A stretch of 64,000 nucleotides of DNA from Flaccisagitta enflata (GCA_965153355.1 OZ231126.1:93558001-93622000); one strand, 5' to 3'. Positions 11,778 to 23,563 are shown, counted from the first letter of the stretch. Program-made: numbers and translations. Notes: a model not told the origin generated them from the sequence alone.

Positions 11778-12136
11778 ATTGCAAAAACGAATAACTCATC
11801 AAATACTTTCTTGACTGATAGTTCAGTAGAAATGGCTCTTTGGTCTTGGCGAACTAAGTTACATGATTTTTTATAAACGGGTGCATAAGGACCAGTCCAG
11901 AGGTGCCGATTCTGTGTAGCATGGTAGCATATATAGCAATGCTACGCGGCAGGCAAGCGCCAAAGTGCAGAACATGTGGCAGCCGAGAAAAAAGGATGGA
12001 AAGAACTGAGTAAAGAAAGAAACAAAATACCCATTACGCTCAATTTTCAAGCCAAATGCCAGGATCTGCGATTTGGCCTTTATCAGCTTTCCCCATTTTT
12101 CAGTAATTGACAAAATAGATAAGTGACAGCACTTAC

Positions 12137-12298
12137 GGAGGTGATTTCCTTTACCTCAAAACCATTTCGTTCATCAGTAACAGTGGATAAAATCCTCATT
12201 TGCATATTGTTGTTAGATGTTAAAATAGCCTGATAATACACATTGCAATTATTTGGAAAAAAGTCGAAGAGACGAAGTCCCTTCGGTCTTTTTGAGTC
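12137..12298 (-). CDS. candidate internal exon, unknown protein
   Basis: On the minus strand a strong acceptor (GGTTTTCCTCTGCAG) at 12,299 opens a 54-codon phase-0 frame that ends at TCC|GTAAGTGC, a near-consensus donor. It reads DSKRPKGLRLFDFFPNNC, then NVYYQAILTSNNNMQMRILS and TVTDERNGFEVKEITS. The residue mix is protein-like rather than repeat-like. Both ends are phase 0, so it can join the candidate at 13,611-13,694. After its donor, an acceptor TTTCTTTACTCAG near 12,010 would open a 44-codon tail ending with a stop at 11,871; that part is weaker. I do not recognise the family. Confidence 0.45.
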
Positions 12299-12601
12299 CT
12301 GCAGAGGAAAACCGATTTCCCTTTGTTTAATAAAGCGTTTGAGAAAGTTGGTGCATTTTAGGGGCAGAACGAGACTACGTATGAAATTAATAGCTAAGAA
12401 AGAGCTAATTCTCCTCTTTCAGATGACGCCAAGCAGAAATCTGTGCGATCGATAGTATTGGAGCTATGATTTTTTAAATATTTTTATATTTTTTGCATTT
12501 TTCCCAAAAACGAGGAATTGAGTTAATTGAAGTCTATTTGAATATTGTAATGTCCCAGGTGATGATTATGTATCCTGGCAGCATAGTTTCTCTCATTTCA
12601 A

Positions 12602-12790
12602 CTCTGGACCCTACGAGAGGCTTTGTCCGTCTGTCCATCCATTAGTCTGTTGGTCCGTCTGTCCGTCCAAGTGAAAAAGTGGAAAAACAAGCGGTCTAGA
12701 TGCTCGTGTGTGGGAGTTGAGGTTGGGGTGTGGATTGGGGTTGGATGCCTCTGTCCACCTGTCCGCAACGATATTGTAACCCCTTGTTAC
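12602..12790 (-). repeat. HMR variant, GTCCGTCT core (inverted)
   Basis: Carries GAGAGGCTTTGTCCGTC, a tetranucleotide core, GGTTGGGGTGTGGATTGG, and ends CGATATTGTAACCCC. The same layout recurs at 63,462-63,672, defining a sub-type. Confidence 0.75.
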
Positions 12791-12844
12791 AGTAGAGAAG
12801 GGGAGAGAGACAGAAAGGAGAGAGAGAAAATGAGAATGGGAGGG

Positions 12845-13037
12845 AACAAGGCTGGATACACGGCTACCCCAGTCACGTGTGGGTGGGCAGGGGCCATATT
12901 TGAGGTCAGTGAAGCATTTGGGCAGGAGCGATATAGCCAAAAACCCCATAAACGCCAAAAAAGTAGTGTGACAGACCGATGGATGAACAGACCGACAGAC
13001 CGACAAAGCGGAGTGTAGAGTCGCGTAGCACGTGACT
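12845..13037 (+). repeat. HMR copy, long type
   Basis: AACAAGGCTGGATACACGGC at the left. It also has GTGGGCAGGGGCCATATTTG and GCATTTGGGCAGGAGC, a GACC/GACA core, and the end GTCGCGTAGCACGTGACT. One hairpin pair is G-T. Confidence 0.85.
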
Positions 13038-13610
13038 AAAAAGAGACAAAGAGACGGGCAAACAAAGAAGAAACAGAGAAACACATGTAGAGAGTGGAAC
13101 AAACCAAAAAGATGCCCAGAGAAAAAAAACGGCAATCACCCAGTCAAAACGCAATCACAAGAAATTCCAAAACCTCGTACTTACGACTTTTTTCCTACAG
13201 CGAGAGCTGCCTTTATTGGTATGTTTGACACACACCTCAAAACTTTCTTCATTCCCACGACAAAAGAAGGCCAGATGACTTCATAACATTAATGCACAAA
13301 AGCAAGTTAGGACATTCAATTTTTCAACTTCCAAACACGATTGAGTTTTGTTCAAGGGGCTCTTTATATATGAAATGAAGCAATCATTCGGTGGAGCATT
13401 TGAATTGCTGGCACTGTTCAGAATTTGCTGGGGCGTTGGTGCAAAAACTGATCTGTAGTTTACCAGAGTTGAGTCACAGACTTCGACCCTGTTCAAGCAG
13501 CTTCATGGGAGGGCTGTACTAGTGGCCAAGATTAAGTCAATAAGCGCTACTTTATCTCAGCAGGCGGGAAGAAAAAGGAAAAGTAAATGCATGGTACAAT
13601 TTGTACTTAC

Positions 13611-13694
13611 AAAAAATGCGGCTGCTTGTGCTTTCTGTTTCATGCTACGCGGCAGCTTAGCAAAATCGGCACCTATGATGACAGTTGAATAGAT
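13611..13694 (-). CDS. candidate exon of the same unknown gene
   Basis: On the minus strand, TTATTTGTTCGAG|ATC is a weak acceptor, followed by 28 phase-0 codons (IYSTVIIGADFAKLPRSM, KQKAQAAAFF) to the strong donor TTT|GTAAGTAC. The open frame extends seven codons further up (YDYLFE) to a stop, so the acceptor choice is uncertain. It joins in phase to 12,137-12,298. No family recognised. Confidence 0.4.
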
Positions 13695-14336
13695 CTCGAA
13701 CAAATAATCATATTTTTAACGAATTATAATTCATCACAATTACATTAGCAAAAGGTCAACCAAAAGACTGAATACCAAAGATAACCATGCCAAAGAAAAT
13801 ATTGCACAACTTTTTGAGGACTCTTGGTTCGTTCATAGGAGGTGAAACTATAAAAAATCAGTGAGCATTTTAAAGAGCTTCAAAAAATCTATCAATTGAG
13901 TGGTGTCAGAGCGTTGTAGCTCAAAAACTTTAAAAACTACAATGGTATGAAGTAAATATGTCAATTCTGCTTACTGCCGGAAAGAGCGTTTTCACATATC
14001 CCTTTGAACTTCAATTGAACTGTACCTTTCTCTTTCATTTAATCATAACTTCTAAACGGATTAAGTTACAAATTTCTGCTTGGCGCCATTTTGAAGAAAA
14101 TTTTCTAAATTTTTTTTTCCTCATGAATTTTTTCAAATTTAGGTCAGTATTTACGTTGATACATAGGTAGATAATGATCTATTTGTTTTACTTCATGGAG
14201 TTAAAATTGAAACGCGTTCTGAAAAAAACTCGCCCCGGGAAGTGTCTAGACTCACGACAGGCGTAAATCACCACCGATCTAGGCTTTCTTGGGTTTGTTT
14301 GATAGAGATTTGTTTTCTCTCGCGACTTTTGCTTAC

Positions 14337-14438
14337 TAGAATTGTTTTTTGTTTGTTTGAAATAGATGAGAGGTACAAATATAAAAACGATTTATGACTG
14401 ACAAACACAACTTTACGTTCAGAGTTAGAGTCCAGGGA
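14337..14438 (-). CDS. weak candidate exon
   Basis: Minus-strand acceptor TGACCTTTCAG at 14,439, 34 open codons in phase 0 (SLDSNSERKVVFVSHKSFLY, LYLSSISNKQKTIL), donor CTA|GTAAGC. Phase 0 at both ends would let it precede 13,611-13,694. The composition is only moderately protein-like, and a chance frame of this size is quite possible. Confidence 0.25.
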
Positions 14439-14439
14439 C

Positions 14440-15415
14440 TGAAAGGTCAACCACAGAGCAGTCACTCGAAATCATTTTTTAATGAAAGCATTCTGTCTAT
14501 ATTATGGTCAAAACCATTTTTGTTCATGACAACCTTCAATTTTTGAGGTTATATCACTTTTTTAACTCGATCTACTTCATCATGAGTAGGAACACCTAAT
14601 GTAAAGCGACTTTTTAAGAGGCGTTTTCTGCGTCACTCTGCGTGTCTCTCTCTGCTTTGGTAAGTTGTGTATGTGTATAACAAAAAATTGAGGACGATTT
14701 ATTTCTTAAATTGCATTTTATCTAGGGTTGCGAGTAGCCACACTCGAACTAATGCCTGCTCTACTACCGGACAATCTCCAAAAATTGTTTTTACTTTGGT
14801 TTTATACATTTTTTGTAAAAACGTTGACGCGCAATGATACATGTGAACTGAGACTTGGACTCTGAAAAAAAAAGTGTGGGGGCGAGTTCTAGAAAATAAG
14901 CGTACAATTCATTGACCATATTTTCTTGTCATTTTTGTTAATGAAAAATAATATAACTTGAAAACGATGTAAGCTGGAGATTTATGGTCCCCCTAGTTTT
15001 TTTCGCGGCTTCATGTTTCGTAGGTGGAAAAAAAATCCATGTTCGGAAGCGTCAGGAAGCAACTCTTACTTCTTTGCCTAACATAGGAAAAAGAGGAAAA
15101 TTCTTATGATTGATTGATTGGTTTTGAGAGCAGTGGAGTTATTAACTTCATTTAGTTGTCATTTCAAAACAGAAAAAGATACAACATTCTGCTTGGTCTA
15201 GTTTTGAAGAATTTTTCCAATATCTTTAACGGTCACTGATTTTTATAATTTACTATGCAGAGGCAATTTTGATACGTTTAAGGTAAGTGTGAATTTTTAT
15301 GACACATATCAAAATACTGGGTCTTAGCTATCTCCATGTCAAATTTCATCATGCTGAGGGCATTTTTACTATGTATATTGATCATTTTACTTTTCCGCCT
15401 AATCATGTGAGACCT
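14440..15415. other. non-coding
   Basis: No supported gene, only scattered homopolymer runs and repeat remnants. Confidence 0.45.
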
Positions 15416-15419
15416 GTTA

Positions 15420-15780
15420 GCAGTGTTGGTAACAGAGGTGACCGCAGTGGCAACAGCAATTGTAGCAGCAGAGGTGGCAGCAGAGGTAAAAGTAGGGGTG
15501 ACAGCAGAGGTGACAGCAGTGGTGATAGCAGTGGTAGCAGTGGTAGCAGTGTTGGTAACGGAGGTGGCCGCGATGGCATCAGTAACTGTAGCAGCAGAGG
15601 TGGCAGCCAAGGTGAAAGCAGGGGTGACAGCAGAAGTGACAGGAGTGATGACAGTAATTGTGGCAGCAATGGTGATGGCATAGGTGCCAGCAGAGGTGGC
15701 AGCAGTGGTGATAGCAGTGGTGATAACAGATGTGGCAGCAGTGGTGGTATGAAAGTGAAGTGGTGGCAGCAAGAAAAACA
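15420..15780 (+). repeat. GGTGACAGCAG minisatellite
   Basis: A degenerate 9-12 bp unit built on GGTGRCAGCAGNGGT fills about 360 bp. It keeps all frames open and so gives long Ser/Gly-rich or Val/Ala-rich translations on both strands, which I do not accept as genes. Confidence 0.85.
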
Positions 15781-16004
15781 ATAGATTGGTGGCAATACAA
15801 GGGGTAAAAGAGATGACTGCCGTTGGAGCTCCTTGTCAACTTCATTCTAAACAAGCCCAAGAGAGGGCAAAAGTCGCGGATGGTTGGGCAGATGCAGTGC
15901 TTCAGTAGTACAGAACTACAGTATAACAGTATTTTACACTTAAATACCTTACAATCACATATGTCATTATAGAAAGACATAAACAACAGTCATTCAAAAA
16001 TGTG

Positions 16005-16105
16005 ATAGATGGAGGGACAGATGGATGAAAAGACAGACCAATCTACTAACCAACCAACCGAAACAGCAAGATTTAGATTTTAGAGTCGCATGTCCACAAC
16101 TGAAA
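16005..16105 (+). repeat. HMR 3' fragment
   Basis: Core GGACAGATGGATG and CCAACCAACCGAAACAGC, then GAGTCGCATGTCCACAACT. The 5' half is missing and a fuller copy starts 13 bp later. Confidence 0.6.
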
Positions 16106-16117
16106 ATGTCAAGAGAA

Positions 16118-16888
16118 AACAAAGCCAGATGCATGGCTACCCCAGTTGCATGCGGATGGGAAGGGGCCATATTTGAGCTCACCAGAGCATTTGGGCAGGA
16201 GTAGTACCCCGTGTTCAATCTCAAAGTGGGAAAAGTAAAAAGCTTGCATTCCTAAACGCAACCAGTAAGTGATTTCAAATATTTTTTCCATTGTAGTACT
16301 ATGTTTGACATTTTTTGTATAAAAATTTCATTGATCTAGCTTTAATAGTTTGTCCATAACATCAATTTTAGGTAAAACAAGTATATGGAGTTTGAGCTAA
16401 AAAAATCTCATTTTGATAATGAAAGTTTTTCTTAAAATTGCTCTAATTTCTTAACGGTTTGAGCTACAAATGCCAGATTGGTCTCAAATAAAGTATAATT
16501 CAGAAAAGTTTACAGTTGTGACCAATCTGGCACCAGTTATGCAGCGATTTGAGAATTAAAGACAGAATTTTGATAAAAATATGAGTTTTGGAGCTGCAAC
16601 GGTAAAAAATTGTTTTACTTAAAATTGATGTTGTGGGCAAACTATATAAGGTAGACCCTTGAAATTCTTACTCAAAAAATGCCAAATATAATACTACAAA
16701 AGAAAAATGGTTTGAAATAACTAACTTACTGCGTTAAGAAATGTAAGCTTTTTACTTTTCCCACTTTGAGATTGAACACCCTGTACGGTCATAGCCAGAA
16801 TAAAACATAAAAAAACAAAGTTGATAAATAATAACCGATCAACAGACTGACTTGAATAAAGTGAAATTAGAGTTGCAGAAGCGCGGCT
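16118..16888 (+). repeat. HMR copy split by a MITE
   Basis: The left part (AACAAAGCCAGATGCATGGC to GGGCAGGAGTA) stops at 16,206 and resumes at 16,784 with CGGTCATAGCCAGAATAAAA. A core with CAACAGACTGACTTG follows, ending GAGTTGCAGAAGCGCGGCT. Uninterrupted copies read straight through GGGCAGGAGC to ATAGCCAAAAA (see 12,845-13,037), so the 577 bp between are an insertion. Confidence 0.75.
16207..16783. mobile_element. foldback MITE with TA target duplication
   Basis: The left end CCCCGTGTTCAATCTCAAAG and the reverse complement of the right end (CAGGGTGTTCAATCTCAAAG) match over 45 bp or more, with weaker pairing further in. TA flanks both sides, as expected for a Tc1/mariner-type non-autonomous element. 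It has no coding capacity and sits inside an HMR copy, so it is the younger insertion. Confidence 0.8.
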
Positions 16889-16975
16889 AAATCTTTAGTC
16901 AGTCTAATTTATAGCACATTTTTGTCATTTTCTTCTCTGTCTATAACAGAAAACAATTATTCTATAGTCATTAGT

Positions 16976-17130
16976 ACAACTCTATACCAAATATGTTGGT
17001 CTGATTGGTCAGCTGGTTGGTCAGTTATTAGTTTATGTTGTGTTAGGTTGGTCAGTCAGTCATTCATTTACTTTTTCTTGATTTTGTTTTTTTTGACCTC
17101 ACTGCTCAACTTCGTGGTCTAGTGACCTCA
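16976..17130 (-). repeat. degenerate HMR fragment (inverted)
   Basis: TTGGTCTGATTGGTCAGC core, then TTTTGACCTCACTGCTC and TCTAGTGACCTCAG, the inverted middle of a long-type HMR. Both ends are lost. Confidence 0.5.
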
Positions 17131-17639
17131 GTGTTTCTGCAGGCTTTAATTAGCCTTTACTATCTTGCTCATGTAGAGTCTCATCATGGGATTTAGACAT
17201 TTATTCTTAAATATTGATTGACAAAATTTGTTTTCTCATGACAAAAGTTTATCTTAGTATATTTTGGCATCAACTCCTGCTTTCATAGTATTTGTTGTAG
17301 TGTCATATGACTTTATCATTGATTTGCATGCACATGTTTCTCAACTCTTTTATCAGATTTTGCCAGTCTGAATTTATGGGGAAGACTGCACTGATTCTGT
17401 TGTAAAATCTAAACAATTTGAGCAACTGAGCTCTGCTTGGTGGCAAATGAAAGATCTTTTGAAGCTCTTTACAACGGTCACTGATTTTCTATGTTTCAAT
17501 AGGTCAGTGTATAGGACACATCAATGCAACATGGGGAAATTCCTTGGATCAGAGCTACGAAATTCTGTACTGTATTTCCTAACCATATTTTACAGAACTT
17601 TCTAATGGTCACTGATTTTCATATATTTTTGGTCTGGAC
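17131..17639. other. AT-rich non-coding
   Basis: Nothing recognisable. Confidence 0.4.
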
Positions 17640-17762
17640 ACGTTTTCTACCGTCAGTTTGGTCCGTCCATCCGGATCACGTCGTCACGTTCTGGTCGGCG
17701 GTTTTTCAGTGCTATCCTTCCCAACTAATACAGCCTGGATTCTTAATGTATCCGGCCTTGTT
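17640..17762 (-). repeat. HMR fragment (inverted)
   Basis: GGTCCGTCCATCCGG core and a right end GTATCCGGCCTTGTT. The hairpin end is not recognisable. Confidence 0.5.
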
Positions 17763-17943
17763 TAAGAATAATTTGCCCTGAATTAAGAAACATAGCGGAC
17801 CTCATTTTGAAGGCAGATAGTATATCGAAGCGCGTTCAGCTGCGTTCGAAGTCGTTATAACACATACCAAGTAATGTACCCTGCTTTCAACGAGTATTAC
17901 CTAAGCAAAATCTATATTATTGCACCTAAAAGTATTCATTTTT

Positions 17944-18122
17944 AGTCAGTGCTACAGCTCTACAACCCACTTTGTCTGTCAGTTGGTTAGTCAGTTGGTC
18001 ACACTTTGCTTTATGATTTTATTTTTTTGATCACACTGCTCCTGCCCAAATGGTCTGGTGACCTCAAATATGGCTCCTGCCCACCTGTACGCGACTTCGG
18101 TATCCGTGTATCCAGCCTTGTT
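17944..18122 (-). repeat. HMR copy, long type (inverted)
   Basis: AGTCAGTG at the left, a GTCAGTTGGTTAGTCAG core, CTGCTCCTGCCCAAATGG and TATGGCTCCTGCCCACC, ending GTATCCAGCCTTGTT. The terminal hairpin is eroded. Confidence 0.75.
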
Positions 18123-18309
18123 GCATATAAAGAATGGATTTGCCTAAAAGCACATAACCTAAAATTATTCCATGCAAAATTTCATCATGCTGGGTCCTGC
18201 GGTTTGTTGTCCACATATTTGAGAAATTTGATGAAATTTGAGCGCATTTTGCTGAAAAATTACTTTTTTTGGCGATCTTGCAGCTTTGGATATTTTGAAC
18301 TAAAATAAT

Positions 18310-18835
18310 CAAATAGGTCATGATTGCTCAATAATTGTATCATTTCAGGTTTTCATCATTTTCAAGAAATATTAGCACTGAAACGCTGGTGATGTTATTT
18401 GAAATTTGCTCAAACTTTGAAAAGTCAGGAAACATGTTTTTCACATAAAATTCAATGAATTGGTCATTTTCTCAAGAGATACATATACTGAGCCTAATAC
18501 CATTCTTTCAATACCAATCTCGCTATTTTTGCTTGATTTGTTGAGAAAGACAATGATTGTAAGTAAAAGTTTTAGTTTATCTGTTTTCAAAAGATCCTCT
18601 AATGGGGTTTCTCACATTTTCATTCAAAATTATGTTGAAGTCAAACCGCTTAAGCCAGTCCTGTGAAATTACTCATGAAGAAATGGTAGGTCATGTACTT
18701 TTAGGCAAATCCAATCTGAATTTCCAAATATGAAATGTAGAATGTAGATTTTGCTGGTAACACCTGATATTGAAAGCCGAGTAAACCCTCTTGCAAAGCT
18801 AATGAATTTTGTAATTTTTAGATAAATGTGGACTA
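18310..18835. other. AT-rich non-coding
   Basis: No gene or clear repeat seen. Confidence 0.4.
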
Positions 18836-20131
18836 TAGGGTCTTCAATCTCATTTGACACAAAAAGAACCTATGCTGCGCAAAAACGAATCAACTTTTCA
18901 GTTTCATTCTTTTTTTCATAAAAGAACTACATATGACGTTTCTTGTGTCCAAATTTCATGGCACTGGGTCAATTAGTTTGGGAGATATCCCATTTAAACA
19001 CAGTGGGCCTTAACAAGGTATGAGTTCAAAAAAATCCCCAATCGTAGTGACTTGTATGAGTAGGTGCAAATTGATATAAACTCTTAAAAAAAAATTTTCC
19101 CTGAAAATTTTTGCAAAAATTGCTAAAAAGTATCAATTTTTGTATATATTAACAAATAGATCTTGAGGATATCTTAGTTTTAAAATCCTGACTCAAGATT
19201 CACATTCCTGGTGAAATTTCCAATCATTTGATAAGTCACACTATATACTAACAAATGAAAAAAATAAGATTTTCATATTGCTGACGTGCTTTCTTTGGAA
19301 CAGCGACTTAAAGTAAGATAACAGCCTCATGAATATAGTGTATTTATCAAACAGTTGGGAAATTTCACCAAATAACAGTGTTGATCAAAATTGAAACTGA
19401 TATCTTCAGTTGCTCTTGTAAATATATGCAAAATTGATGGTTTTAACAATTTTTTAAAGTGTCAAAATATAAAAATTCTCTCATTTAAAATTGTACCTAT
19501 TAATGCCAGTCACTACCAAATTCTAGGGTTTTTAAACTCATGCAGTTAAGGCCTGCTGTGGAATATAAGATGTCATGATGAGATGGGAGGTTTTGTTTGA
19601 CTTTGAGATTTGGACATTTACTATCTTAATATCTTTTGCACTGTTTCCTAGAAAACCTTTGAGCTACAGATGTGACATTGATAGAATGGCAGATAATTTC
19701 ATACAGTTCTGCATCTGACCAACATTCTTTTAGTTTCATCAAAATCAACCATTTTTCAGCATATTTTGGAGATAAAAGCAATCTTGACCTACTGTAGTTT
19801 GTAAGGTTTTTGTTCAAATTTTGATAGTCTTTTGCCTAATGTTCTTTGTTTAACAATGATAAATACTGGATTATCCCTAGAAACTGGGTACCATATATTA
19901 ATACTATATCAGTTGTAATAGTATCGCAGGTTATCGGTGCTACTCATTTGTGATTGTGATCGATTATAGCTACTGATCATACTCCTGTTCCTGTTCCTCT
20001 TTAACAAGAAATTAACGTAACTCAGCTCCATAATGTCTGTCTATTACTATATTCATAATACTTGTCTGTATGTCTAATACAGGCTAATATATAACAATAA
20101 CATAACATAACATATATATATAACAACAACA

Positions 20132-20187
<56 letters not shown>

Positions 20188-20213
20188 CTCTCTCTCTTTA
20201 TACATACTCTCTC

Positions 20214-20265
<52 letters not shown>

Positions 20266-20688
20266 CTTATTTTTGGTGATCAGCGATGTTACATCATGCA
20301 AAAAAAATGTCAGTTTGTAAAGTAATCGATAATTACCTCAACCGTAAGTTGGTTGTAGCAGTATCTAATCTGAACCTTTATTCGTGACTATTGAATAATT
20401 AAATGAACCTAATTGAACCGTTTTCTAATAGCCAGATTTGAAGTTTGAAACACTTTGAATTTGATGTATTTTTCAGTCAAATTTAGGAAGAAAACAACCT
20501 TTTTTGTTAAATTTAGTGCACAACTTCAAACATTAATTTCTGCTAAACTTCAAGACCCAGTCCCATGAAAATTTAATACAATAAACGTCATACGTAGTGC
20601 TCTTATGAGAAAAAAAATCCAACTGATAAGTAAAATAATTTTTGCACAATCTAGGTTCTTTTCGTGTCAAATGAGATTGAATGCTCTG
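18836..20688. mobile_element. 1.85-kb foldback element with TA flanks
   Basis: The left end reads CTTCAATCTCATTTGACAC, AAAAGAACCTA, then a homologous region past CTACATATGACGTTT. The right end is its inverted copy (GGTTCTTTTCGTGTCAAATG, AAACGTCATACGTAG). Pairing extends at least 130 bp at each end. TA precedes the left end, and CTCTG-TA closes the right. The interior holds a TA/TC microsatellite and no open frame of note. Probably a non-autonomous Tc1/mariner-like element. Confidence 0.7.
20125..20265 (+). repeat. (TA)n(TC)n compound microsatellite
   Basis: About 50 bases of TA, then TC tracts broken by TTTATACATA. Confidence 0.95.
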
Positions 20689-21355
20689 TATGAGCATTGT
20701 CCATCCATTTGTCCGGTGGGCTATCTGCACCTTTTTTCATCCATCTGACTGTCTATCTGTCTACCTGTCTATTTGTCTATCCGTCTGTCTATCTGTCTGT
20801 CTGTCACAATCAATGCAGTTTCAAAGTATTCTACATTCTAAGGTGATGGAGCTCTTCTGATTTTCATCACAGATGTTTTTTGTTAGTTGGTTGGTTTGTC
20901 AGTCCGTCTGTTGGCCCATCGGTTTGTAATGTTATTGAAATATAGTCTTTTTCTTATAGTTTTAAAGATCATTATATGGTATGTCATTGTGAAATACTGT
21001 AGTGCTGTAATCTGGGACTAAAGCCCTTTGGTGGGTTTGTTTAGAAAGGCATTTCTAACAAAGCTTTTTACAAACAATACTTAAATCAAGTGATTTGAAG
21101 CTATCTGCAATGCACTATGGCAAAACAAAACTTAGCTACTTTTTAGATATCTAGAGAGGGTCAGACAGCTATTTGGACCCCTAAGGTGTTTTGTATCAGT
21201 TCACAAAAAACATCGCATCAGTTACGTTTGTTAAAGAAATAAGATTTTTATTTGAAAGTCATTATTAACAACAATCATTACGTGGAAAGAGTGAAAAAGC
21301 GAAGAAATATTACCCATGTTGCAAAAAGTGAGACTACATTGCACTGAACTAAACT
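20689..21355. other. non-coding
   Basis: No gene. A GTCTATCTGTC simple tract occupies 20,740-20,805. A TTGGTTGGTTTGTCAGTCCG core near 20,885-20,930 is a possible HMR remnant. Confidence 0.45.
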
Positions 21356-21357
21356 GA

Positions 21358-21665
21358 GGGCGTGTTTCTGGCCAGAGACAATCGCGTTTTTAACAGGCCA
21401 CTTGGTCACTTGCTATGTCCATTCGCTGGCACCACTCACTCTGCTCGCTCACTCCGCAGCGCTCCACTTTGCTATGCTTGCTTTGCATGCTCACTTTGCA
21501 TGCTCGCTTTGCACGCTCACTTTGCTCACTTGCTCCATTCACAGGCTCGCTCATTCACTTTGCTCACTCCCTTGCGGGACAGTTGAAATTCATGAATAGG
21601 TGTTCACCCTGAAAACGCGTTTCACAGGAAAAAACGCGATTTTCATCTTCAATAGAAACACACCC
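21358..21665 (+). mobile_element. MITE, GGGCGTGTTTCTAG family
   Basis: Ends GGGCGTGTTTCTGGCCAGAG and (right, inverted) GGGTGTGTTTCTATTG. The interior has GGCCACTTGGTCACTTGC, a string of CGCTCACTTTGCT units and GACAGTTGAAATTCATGAA. Six copies of this family occur in the window. Confidence 0.8.
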
Positions 21666-21900
21666 TGGAGAGATAGAGATAGCGACATGAAAAATAAAGG
21701 GAAATGAGACAAAGATAGAGACATACAAATATACACGCCCTCAGTTCATGCGCTTTTGATTGCAATATTGGAGAGTCCACTTCTTCAATCTTAAGCATAC
21801 ATTTTGAGGATCTCTGAAATGTGCAAAAGCGAAAAGTGCCAAATGATTACTAAATCATCATGATCAAAGGAGTATTTGTAATTTTTCCCTTGAGTCCCTT

Positions 21901-22205
21901 TTAGTCCGAGACAATCCCGTTTTTTACGAGCCACTTGGTTGCTCGCTATGTTCACTCGCTCACACCGCTAACTCTGCTCAATCGGCTCACTCGCTCCGGA
22001 GCAATCCGCTTTGCTCCGCAGCACTCCGCTTTGCTCCGCGGCTCTCTGCTTTGCTCCATGGAGCTCGCTTGCTCCGTTCACAGGCTCGCTCACTCACTTC
22101 TCTCACCCCCTCGTGGGACAGTTGAAATTCATGAATATGTGTTCATGCTGCAAACGCATTTCACAGATACAAAAGGCGTTTTGCATCTTCACTAGGAACA
22201 CACCC
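21901..22205 (+). mobile_element. MITE, GGGCGTGTTTCTAG family, left end eroded
   Basis: GAGACAATCCCG near the left, GCCACTTGGTTGCTCGC, GCTC-rich interior, GGGACAGTTGAAATTCATG, right end AGGAACACACCC. Confidence 0.75.
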
Positions 22206-22270
22206 TTGGTGTTGATCTTAAAAGCCTCATCTTCATTGGCTTAAGTGTACTGTGAAAAGAGTCTGTCTTA

Positions 22271-22460
22271 GGGCATGTTTCTAGTGAAGAAGAACGCATT
22301 TACAGCGTGATCACGTTTTCATGAATTTCAATTGTCTCACAAGGGAGTGAGCGAAGTGAGTGAGCGAGCCTGTGAATTGAGCGAGCGGAATGAGCGGTGC
22401 GGGCGGATGATTGTAGCCATTGACTAAGTGGCACATTAAAAATGCGATTGTCTCAGTTTT
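22271..22460 (-). mobile_element. MITE, GGGCGTGTTTCTAG family (inverted, partial)
   Basis: Preceded by TA. Left end GGGCATGTTTCTAG, AATTTCAATTGTCTCACAAG, GAGTGAGCGAAGTGAGTGAG interior, fading after GCGATTGTCTCAG. Confidence 0.7.
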
Positions 22461-22864
22461 ATTCTGTTGTGTACATCAGAACAACATTTTTGGGTGCGCC
22501 ATAGCTCCTTTATTAGAGGCTTTGTCCATCGGAGGCTTGGTTGGAAATGCTCGATGTTGAAAATGCAGAAATGTTTGTTATCACATGAAAACTCATTGCG
22601 TTCAACATTATGTTCCTTTTCATTGCATTCATTCATTATTATATTCAGCTATGGTTAGGTTTGCTAGAGCATGGGATAGGTCTGATAGAGCCCGGGATAG
22701 GGCTAGAGGCATAGAGCTAGGGATAGGTCCAAGAATTGATGACGCCAGGCGCACTGCCTTGGCCTCCGTATCTTAACTGTTTTCTTGATTACTTTTGCAA
22801 TACTTCATATTGCTAGTTTCATTTTTAGTTGCATGCTATGGGACTCTATAAGCACTTTTTGGTC

Positions 22865-22990
22865 TGTCCATCCATCTATCCACCCTTGCATCCTCTTTCC
22901 ATCCGTCCATCCATCCATCCATCCATCCATCTGTTCACGCATACATCCATCCATCCATCTGTCTATCCTCTTTCCATCCATCCATCTGTT
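22865..22990 (+). repeat. (CCAT)n microsatellite
   Basis: CCATCCATC units with CTGTT and TCTTT interruptions. Confidence 0.9.
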
Positions 22991-23308
22991 CCTTTTTCAA
23001 GGCTTTTTATCGCGTTTTTTATATTTCCAAACATTAGAGAAGAATCTTGGTAGAATAAACAGCTACTTCAAAGGTCTTTTTGAAAAAAAATAGTTTGTTT
23101 TTCAGTCAGTCTGTCCATCTGTCCAACTTTTTTTTCTGAAAGTGCCAAGCCAAGCGACGACGTTGGTCTCATAATCATTTTCTTTTTGGCTAGTTTCGTT
23201 ACTCTTCCATTTGTATTAAAGGTGTCCACATAAAGGTGTAAAAGGACACATATTGATTGAGGATTATCCATAACCTATTTCATAAGAACTACATGATGGT
23301 TAATTTCT

Positions 23309-23563
23309 AGTCGCGGGCACGCAACTCTTCAACCCGCTCGGTCCGTCGGTCCGTCGGTCAGTCGGTCCGTCGGTCCATCCGTCGGTTCGTCGCGCTTGGC
23401 TTTTTTTCATCAATTTATGTCATATTAAGTCATTTTAGGTCATTTTAGATTATTCAAAGTTATTTTAGGTCAAACACATTTAGTCTTTTATTCTTTTGGT
23501 CTTTTAGTCTTTTAGTCTTATGTTCTTAACAACCGCACGCGACTGTAAGGTGTTGGCCTTGTT
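23309..23563 (-). repeat. HMR copy, decamer type (inverted)
   Basis: Left end AGTCGCGGGCACGCAACTC (hairpin with one G-T pair), a GGTCCGTCGGTCAGTCGG core, then TCATTTTAGG-type decamers, and a right end GGTGTTGGCCTTGTT. Confidence 0.8.

Noticed and set aside
13281-13496. 72-codon minus frame (VCDSTLVNYRSVFAPTPQQI)
   Set aside because: Protein-like in part, but it ends in a stop between the two candidate exons at 13.6 and 12.2 kb and no acceptor gives a compatible phase.
14725-14790. Possible tRNA-derived segment with TAGTTCGAGTGTGGC
   Set aside because: A- and B-like boxes are too close together and no cloverleaf can be drawn.
15299-15795. Ser/Gly-rich 161-residue frame and antisense partners
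   Set aside because: All frames of a degenerate GGTGACAGCAG minisatellite are open, with no conserved start or motif.
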